This document shows, piece by piece, positions 8,487 through 13,016 of a DNA stretch of 13,016 bases. The stretch covers positions 1 to 13,016 of the forward strand of contig JAAMXP010004733.1 of assembly GCA_019693395.1 (NCBI GenBank). Reading direction: 5' to 3'. Under the pieces are notes generated by a model. The model saw only the letters and a list, made by a program, of their open reading frames with translations. It was not told where the DNA came from and ran no database searches. Each line of letters starts with the position of its first letter. Positions within the stretch are counted from its first letter, which is position 1. Origin of the DNA: Ettlia oleoabundans. Taxonomy: Eukaryota; Chlorophyta; Chlorophyceae; Chlamydomonadales. The position numbers and the translations under genes are program-made.

Positions 8487-9694
8487 ATGGCTGCCAGTAG
8501 AGTCGTAGGGCGCATCCTGTTGCTGGGGGACAGTGGGGTGAACAAGCACGAGCTATTGCACGCGATCAGGGGCCAGGAGAGCGTGCCGCAGTCCAATGGC
8601 AGCTATCCCTGGCGCCTGGACAACAAGTATTACACTGCCGATGTGCAATTTGACGTGCGGCATGTGGATCAGTGTGCAGAGCTGCATTTGGAGTCGGCAG
8701 GCTATGAAGCCGTGGTGATGGTGTTTGATGTCAGCAGGCAAGCTAGCTTCGACAGCGTACAGCGATGGTTTGGCACGGCTGGGGGCGATGAGGCGGAGCT
8801 GGGGGTGCGGCTGGCGGTTGGCAGTGGAACAGACAGCTTGCTGCCTGGCACAGATGGGGAGCCAGCCGATTCCAGCTGGCTGCTTGCAGCACGGGAGTGG
8901 TGCGCTGAGCATCTCATCGAGTATGTAAGCACTGGTGCAGCGCAGCCCCCGCCAGCGCCGCAGCACGAGCAGCAGCAAGAAGCGGAGGAGGCAGCGGCGT
9001 CAACGGCAAGCAGCAACGATGGCGCCAGCGGCGTGCAGCGCATCAAAGAGGCACTTGAGGCCCATATGTGGCCAGGCTTGCAGCTCAAACCCAAAGTGCG
9101 CCATGGACAGGCAGCAGCAGCAGCAAACGGAGCTGTGCAGCCAGCATCTGCAGAGCCAGAACAGCCCGAGGCAGCTGAGGAGGTGCAGGAAGCCCCGCCA
9201 GCTGCAGCAAGCAACGTTTTGCACCCAGAAGTTAGCAGGAGGGATGTGGCAGGGCAGGATCTACATTTTGCAGATTACCTGCAAAATTTCGATGCTTTTA
9301 CGGCACTGGCAGCAGACACTGGCAGCGCAGCAGGCGTGGGTGGGGAGGAGGGCGAGGTGGAGCAGCTGGAGCGCCTGTTTGCGCAGGTCGCAAGTGAGCA
9401 GAGCACTGTGCCGATTGCGGGTGTTACAAGAAGATGCAGCCAGCCGCCTGACGCTGTGGGACGGGAGGGCCAGGCACGCTATCACCCTACTGCATGTTTG
9501 AGATGTGCAGAGCTGGAGTGGCAGTACCAACAAAGCCCAACAAAGCCACTGGGAGTGCTGCCCACTTGCATGCAGGCCATCGCGAGCAGCTGGCGCAGCT
9601 GCCTGATGCGCAGCGGCGCCAGGCAGCGGAGTCCATGGTGATGCAGCTGATGGCGGCCATGGGGCTGGAGGAGGAGGAGGAGGAGGAGGATTGA
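8487..9694 (+). CDS. AAGAB: Alpha- and gamma-adaptin-binding protein p34 (AAGAB) homologue, 2 exons
   Basis: AAGAB is a cytosolic chaperone for AP-1 and AP-2 clathrin adaptors. Exons are 8487-9393 and 9576-9694, joined by a GT-AG intron in phase 1, giving 341 residues (human about 315). Residues 6-160 form a Rab-like pseudo-GTPase: RILLLGDSGVNKHE at the P-loop, then YPWRLDNKYYTADVQF (human YPWTIDNKYYSADI), then VVMVFDVSRQASFDSVQRW, and a YVSTGA G5-like end. A long low-complexity Ala/Glu/Gln linker (about 150-270) follows. The C-terminal adaptin-binding tail has LERLFAQVASHREQLAQLPD and QRRQAAESMVMQLMAAMGL, like human LFSRLAEMKEKASTLPHEQR. A seven-Glu run and Asp end the protein. ATG 8487 places the P-loop at residue 14. 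Cutting the intron is required to reach the tail. Confidence 0.9.
9668..9688 (+). repeat. (GAG)7 microsatellite encoding the Glu tail of AAGAB
   Basis: Seven GAG codons in a row sit directly before the final Asp and the TGA. The run gives a poly-glutamate C-terminus and is likely to vary in length. Confidence 0.95.
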
Positions 9695-9891
9695 TCGATT
9701 GACACATGAGTCAGTATCAGTAGCGTGTCAGAACCAGGGCCGAGTTGGCTGACCTGTGGTGGCATCACATTAATTCATCGCAAGTATGCATGCCACACGG
9801 AAAGGAATGAACTACGTAGAAACGAGTAGCAACAACAACGTGAAGAGGAGCTATGTATAAGATTGAAGCGGTCGTCACATGTACATAACAT
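9695..9891. other. Convergent intergenic region, AAGAB / YidD
   Basis: These 197 bases lie between the stop codons of two convergent genes and should hold both 3' UTRs. No TGTAA is present for either direction, so the poly(A) signals are variants or lie inside the opposite gene. A TGTAA in the plus direction occurs at 10168-10172, inside the YidD intron. Confidence 0.5.
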
Positions 9892-10840
9892 CTACGACGA
9901 CTTGTCGCTGCCGCTGCTGCCATTGCTGCCTGCACCATCGCTCCCAAACAATGCCTCCAAACCGGGCGGTGGCCATCGCACAGGGTCGTAGCCACTGCTG
10001 CCCCAGGGGTTGCAGCGCAGCAGGCGCCAAGCTGTCAGCACAAAGCCCTTGCTCACACCGTATTGCTTGAAGGCATCCATAGAGTACACTGCTTCCATGG
10101 GGACAGGGGTGAGACGTTACGCGTTTCGACAAAGTGTGGATGCAGCAAGTTGGCTGGGCAGCGACGGTGTAAGAAGCGGTGTCCAAGTGACGGTTCTTTA
10201 TGTCTCAAGCAATGTGACCAAGCCGGCCGTTTGATGGCTAGTAGATTTGACATATGTGCACCAAAGTACTCGCTGCCCTCCCCGCAACGTCGTCATAACT
10301 CTTGTATCAAGGCACTGCATGGCACTGCGACATGTTTGGCCGTTGCTCACCTGAGCAGGATGGCAGGAAGCGGCAGGCAGGAGCCAAAAAGGGCGAGATG
10401 GCTGCCTTGTAAAACTTCAGCATGGCCAGCGCTGCCTGCACCCCCGCGCTGTCCTGCTCCTGCTGATGCCGGTCCTCTGCTGGTGCCGGCTGCTGCCTGC
10501 AGCGCTCCGTGGCGTCCCTCTCAGCTGCTGCGTCAATAGCCTGCTGCGCTTCTGGCCCTTCCTTCACTGTTGCAGCGGACCTAAGAATCCTGATACTGTA
10601 GGATGTTTGCTGCATCTGCTGAGGAAGTTGCGAAACAAGCTTCCTGGGGTGCTGCAAAAGGCAGCGGTGACACGCCGCCACTTGCAGCCGCTCACGCCTT
10701 GCAGCTCGCCCGCTCCGCTGACACCATCTTCCGCTCGGCATGATACGGTCGCTGCTGCTCCTGTCCCCGCTGCTAGTCCTGCTGGAGCCGGTTCTGCTGT
10801 GGCTGGAAGCCTGAGAGGAGCGCCTTACTGTAAGCAGCAT
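9892..10840 (-). CDS. YidD/UPF0161 membrane protein insertion factor, probably plastid-targeted, 2 exons
   Basis: Bacterial YidD is a small inner-membrane-associated protein that aids YidC-dependent insertion; plants carry a plastid homologue (UPF0161, DUF37). Exons are 10840-10351 and 10088-9892, with a GT-AG intron (10350-10089), giving 228 residues. Residues 1-140 are Ser, Arg, Gln and Ala rich, resembling a long transit peptide plus a spacer. The YidD core is FYKAAISPFLAPACRFLPSC (143-162), then VYSMDAFKQYGVSKGFVLTA, RLLRCNPWGSSGYDPVRWPP and a Ser/Gly tail. Invariant family features (ISP, CRF-PSCS, RC-PW, GYDPV) are all present. The intron falls directly after the PSCS motif, and phase gives Ser-Val-Tyr across it. 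Plastid targeting is inferred from the leader. The gene is divergent from the MATE gene. Confidence 0.92.
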
Positions 10841-11044
10841 TGCACACAGTATACCATCAACCGGATGTTAGTTGAAATTGAGCATATTTGTCGGTGAAGG
10901 AAGCTGGGAAGGCTCTTGAGTCGGACGGCGTCGCGCCAGCAGGGCGGAGGTCCATGCAACACACACAGCCCGGCTGGTGCCGATCCGTCGTTACACTTGC
11001 GTCCAACGCCCCCAACCCTCCACAGCCCCTCCCATGGCAGCCAC
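10841..11044. promoter_or_regulatory. Divergent promoter region, YidD / MATE
   Basis: These 204 bases separate the two start codons. An upstream ATG at 11034 in another frame opens a 15-codon reading frame that ends before the gene proper and could act as a small upstream ORF if transcribed. No other motif stands out. Confidence 0.45.
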
Positions 11045-13002
11045 ATGGGCGCTTCAGGAGCCTGCCTGCCCCCTGCAGTAGGGGTTTCGGCAGGTTCTCT
11101 AAGAATTGTTTCGCTGCCGCACCGATTTGTAGGCACCGTTGGTATACCGGCGCGAGCCATGCACCGCGCTAGCGGCACCCCTACTGGCAGCGGCGCAGGG
11201 CGGGGCCTGCCGCCGCCCAGTGCTTCCCCACCACGAGAGTCGAACGCTACTCAGCTGCACAGCCGGAGGCTATTTTATCAAGAGGTGCCCAGGCACCTGT
11301 TTCCCACCAGCATACCGCTGCGATCTCCATATGATTACGAAGTCTGCCTGCTCTTCCTGCCAGCTGCTTGCGCAACTGTTCTGGAGCCTCTGCAGCAGAC
11401 GGTGGAGAGCATCCTAGTAGGGAAGCTGGGGGTGTCGCAGGCAAGTGCACAGCTTAGACTCACAGGAGGGCATTGAACTTGGTTGCATGCTTGCCCCTGT
11501 CATTCTTGTCAGCGCCCTGGCTGGGGAGTTTGCTGGTGCTGCAGTGAACCTGTTGCCACCCCCCCGCCTTTGCCCTTCCCACTTGAATGCAGCTGGGGGC
11601 GATGGGTGTGGGAACAGTCCTCTTTCAGCTTGCCGTAGGTTTCTTTGCGTGTCTGCTCATAGCCACCACCCCGCGGGTGGCGGCGCGAGCGGACAACAAA
11701 GGCATGGTGGGTGCACGCCTGCTGCTGGTGGGCATGCCAGGGGTCGAGCAGTTGCTGTGCCACTGTGGCAGACAAGACCTGCAGTATCCAGTCCTGCCTG
11801 CATGGACGCCCAGCAGTCCCAAAGGTGCCCTGCCTTGTGTGCACGCCCCACATACCACTGCCCTGCCTTGTGTGCAGGCCTCCCGTGCCACCGCTCAGGG
11901 CATGTGGGTGGCGCTGCTGACTGGGCTGGCGCTTCAGGCGGTGGTGTGGGCCAAGGCACCAGCCATCATCACATGTGAGCCCCGGACGGTCCACTGTTGG
12001 GCAGCCAAGCCGAGGGTGAAGGGAGTCTATTCTAGGTTTCTTTCATATGTAGGGGCATGCGCTGGCAAGTTTTTCATGGCACGCCCGCTTCATTGATGCT
12101 GGGCCAGCAGCCGACACTCCCGGCCTCATACCATGCCGCCGTCTGCTCGCAGACATGTCTGGCAGCGACGCCACGGTGGCCTCCCTGGCGGTGCTCTACC
12201 TGCGCGCACGCTCGTGGGGCCTGCCCGGTGCACTGGTCATGATGGTGGCGATAGGGGCGGCCAGGTGGGCATGCTCCTGACCCACCTCCTCCAGCTACAT
12301 CACTGGCTGCCAGGGCGCTGCGTTCAGCTGATCATGTTGCAGGGGTTTGGTGTGCCAGGCAGCCCACTGGCGAGCAGCTTTCCTTGTTGCCAGTAAAGCC
12401 GCACTGCCGCTGCCCTGTGGGTGCAGGGGTGTGAAGGACATGAACATCCCGCTGCTGGGCAGCCTGGCTTACCTGCTGGCGCTGGCGGCTGGCGACCTGC
12501 TCTTCCTGTTTGGGCCTCCACAGATGGGCATGCAGGGCGCCGGATATGCCGCTGCGCTGGCGCAGTGGGTGGCTGCCGGCACAATCTGCGCGTTGCTGTA
12601 CCGCAAGCAGGTATGCCCCCCTGGGTGTGGCTCGTATATGCACTGCACATAGCCGTGGGGTGCTTTCTGCGATAAACCAGGCACAGCCGCTGGACTGGCG
12701 TAATCTTCACCGTCACTTTGCTGCCTATGTGTTGGGCTGCCACCTCCCTCTAGTGTTCTCAAAAGTGTGTCGCTGCTACTTTGCCCACTATCCACCTGCA
12801 GATCTTTGACCCCAGAGACATGGCCTCCCTGCCGGGTGCCGCGGATGTCAGCCCCTACCTGCGCATGACCGGCAGCCTAGCACTGAACAACCTGTCGGCG
12901 CTGCTGCCCACCCTGGTGGCCACGTCAGCGGCCACGGCTCTGGGTGCACAGCAGCTGGGTGCGCTCACAATCCTGCGACAGCTCATGGGATTCTGGCTGC
13001 AG
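11045..13002 (+). CDS. MATE-family transporter, plastid DTX/EDS5-like, 5' six exons, partial
   Basis: MATE proteins move organic solutes across membranes using H+ or Na+ gradients. Exons are 11045-11440, 11593-11706, 11878-11974, 12153-12264, 12427-12610 and 12802-13002, and the coding frame stays open for 368 codons. Residues 1-90 are Ser, Gly, Pro and Arg rich, like the leader of plastid MATEs (DTX44-46/EDS5 group). Family landmarks follow: LPAACATVLEPLQQTVESIL then VGKLG; LGAMGVGTVLFQ and LIATTPRVA; YLRARSWGLPGALVMMV; GVKDMNIP...AAGDLLFLF...GMQGAGYAAALAQ; and SGDL-like DVSPYLRMTG in exon 6. Intron 1 begins GC (11441-11592); the others are GT-AG. Exon 6 ends LQ|GTAGG, then a poly-G run at the window edge. 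The later transmembrane segments lie beyond the window. The start at 11045 is the first in-frame ATG. Confidence 0.88.
11441..11592 (+). other. GC-AG intron in the MATE gene
   Basis: The donor reads TCGCAG|GCAAGTGC, a near-perfect GC-type donor, and the acceptor is AATGCAG|CTGGGG. Joining gives VGKLGVSQ-LGAMGVG, the expected MATE sequence. The GT four bases downstream would shift the frame. Confidence 0.85.
11826..11876 (+). repeat. Duplicated 18-base acceptor segment in MATE intron 2
   Basis: Bases 11826-11843 and 11859-11876 are identical (tgccctgccttgtgtgca), offset by 33. The second copy continues with g to form the CAG acceptor used by exon 3; the first continues with c and has no AG. 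Confidence 0.85.
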
Positions 13003-13005
13003 GTA

Positions 13006-13016
13006 GGGGGGGGGGG
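13006..13016 (+). repeat. Poly-G run at the window end
   Basis: Eleven G bases follow the donor GTA after exon 6 and fill the window to its last base. This may be the true start of a G-rich intron or a sequencing and assembly limit. Confidence 0.8.

Noticed and set aside
8935..9501. Long plus-strand ORF rich in Gln and Arg inside AAGAB, and antisense Ala/Cys-rich ORFs over it
   Set aside because: They are frame-shifted shadows of the CAG/GCA-rich low-complexity linker of AAGAB.
1..13016. Possible biosynthetic cluster, defence system or mobile element
   Set aside because: All identified genes are conserved eukaryotic housekeeping functions. No transposase, integrase, reverse transcriptase, terminal repeats or cluster logic was seen.

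Overview
This window looks like ordinary nuclear DNA from a green alga, probably a trebouxiophyte relative of Coccomyxa or Chlorella. The reasons are dense short genes cut by 100-310 bp spliceosomal introns, a plant-type SYP71 SNARE, several proteins with plastid-transit-like N-termini, and TGTAA motifs (the usual green-algal poly(A) signal) just downstream of three minus-strand genes. The taxon is inferred. I rebuilt the exons by hand from splice sites, reading frame and remembered family sequences. No prokaryotic operon, mobile element, CRISPR array or RNA gene was seen.

Layout, left to right. (1) 213-749, minus: 5' part of a single-pass membrane protein, possibly seipin-like, running off the left edge. 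(2) 1262-3260, minus: a seven-exon SYP71-type Qc-SNARE. (3) 3630-5642, plus: a four-exon acidic, probably plastid-targeted protein that I cannot assign to a family. (4) 5820-6572, minus: proteasome assembly chaperone 4. (5) 6911-8233, minus: a HAD phosphatase of the phosphoglycolate phosphatase type. (6) 8487-9694, plus: an alpha/gamma-adaptin-binding p34 (AAGAB) homologue. (7) 9892-10840, minus: a YidD/UPF0161 protein, probably plastid-targeted. (8) 11045-13002, plus: the 5' six exons of a MATE transporter, cut by the right edge at a poly-G run.

The genes do not form a pathway. They are housekeeping functions: vesicle fusion and clathrin-adaptor assembly (SYP71, AAGAB), proteasome assembly (PAC4), photorespiration or phosphate-ester housekeeping (PGP), and plastid membrane functions (YidD, MATE). 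Three divergent pairs (SYP71/unknown, PGP/AAGAB, YidD/MATE) are separated by about 200-370 bp and probably share promoter regions.

I did not find a new multi-gene system. The points most worth checking are a histidine at the expected zero-layer glutamine of the SNARE, two GC-AG introns, four introns that are multiples of three with no in-frame stop, a duplicated splice-acceptor segment that lost its AG in the upstream copy, a degenerate P-loop in the AAGAB homologue, and the unassigned plastid-type protein.
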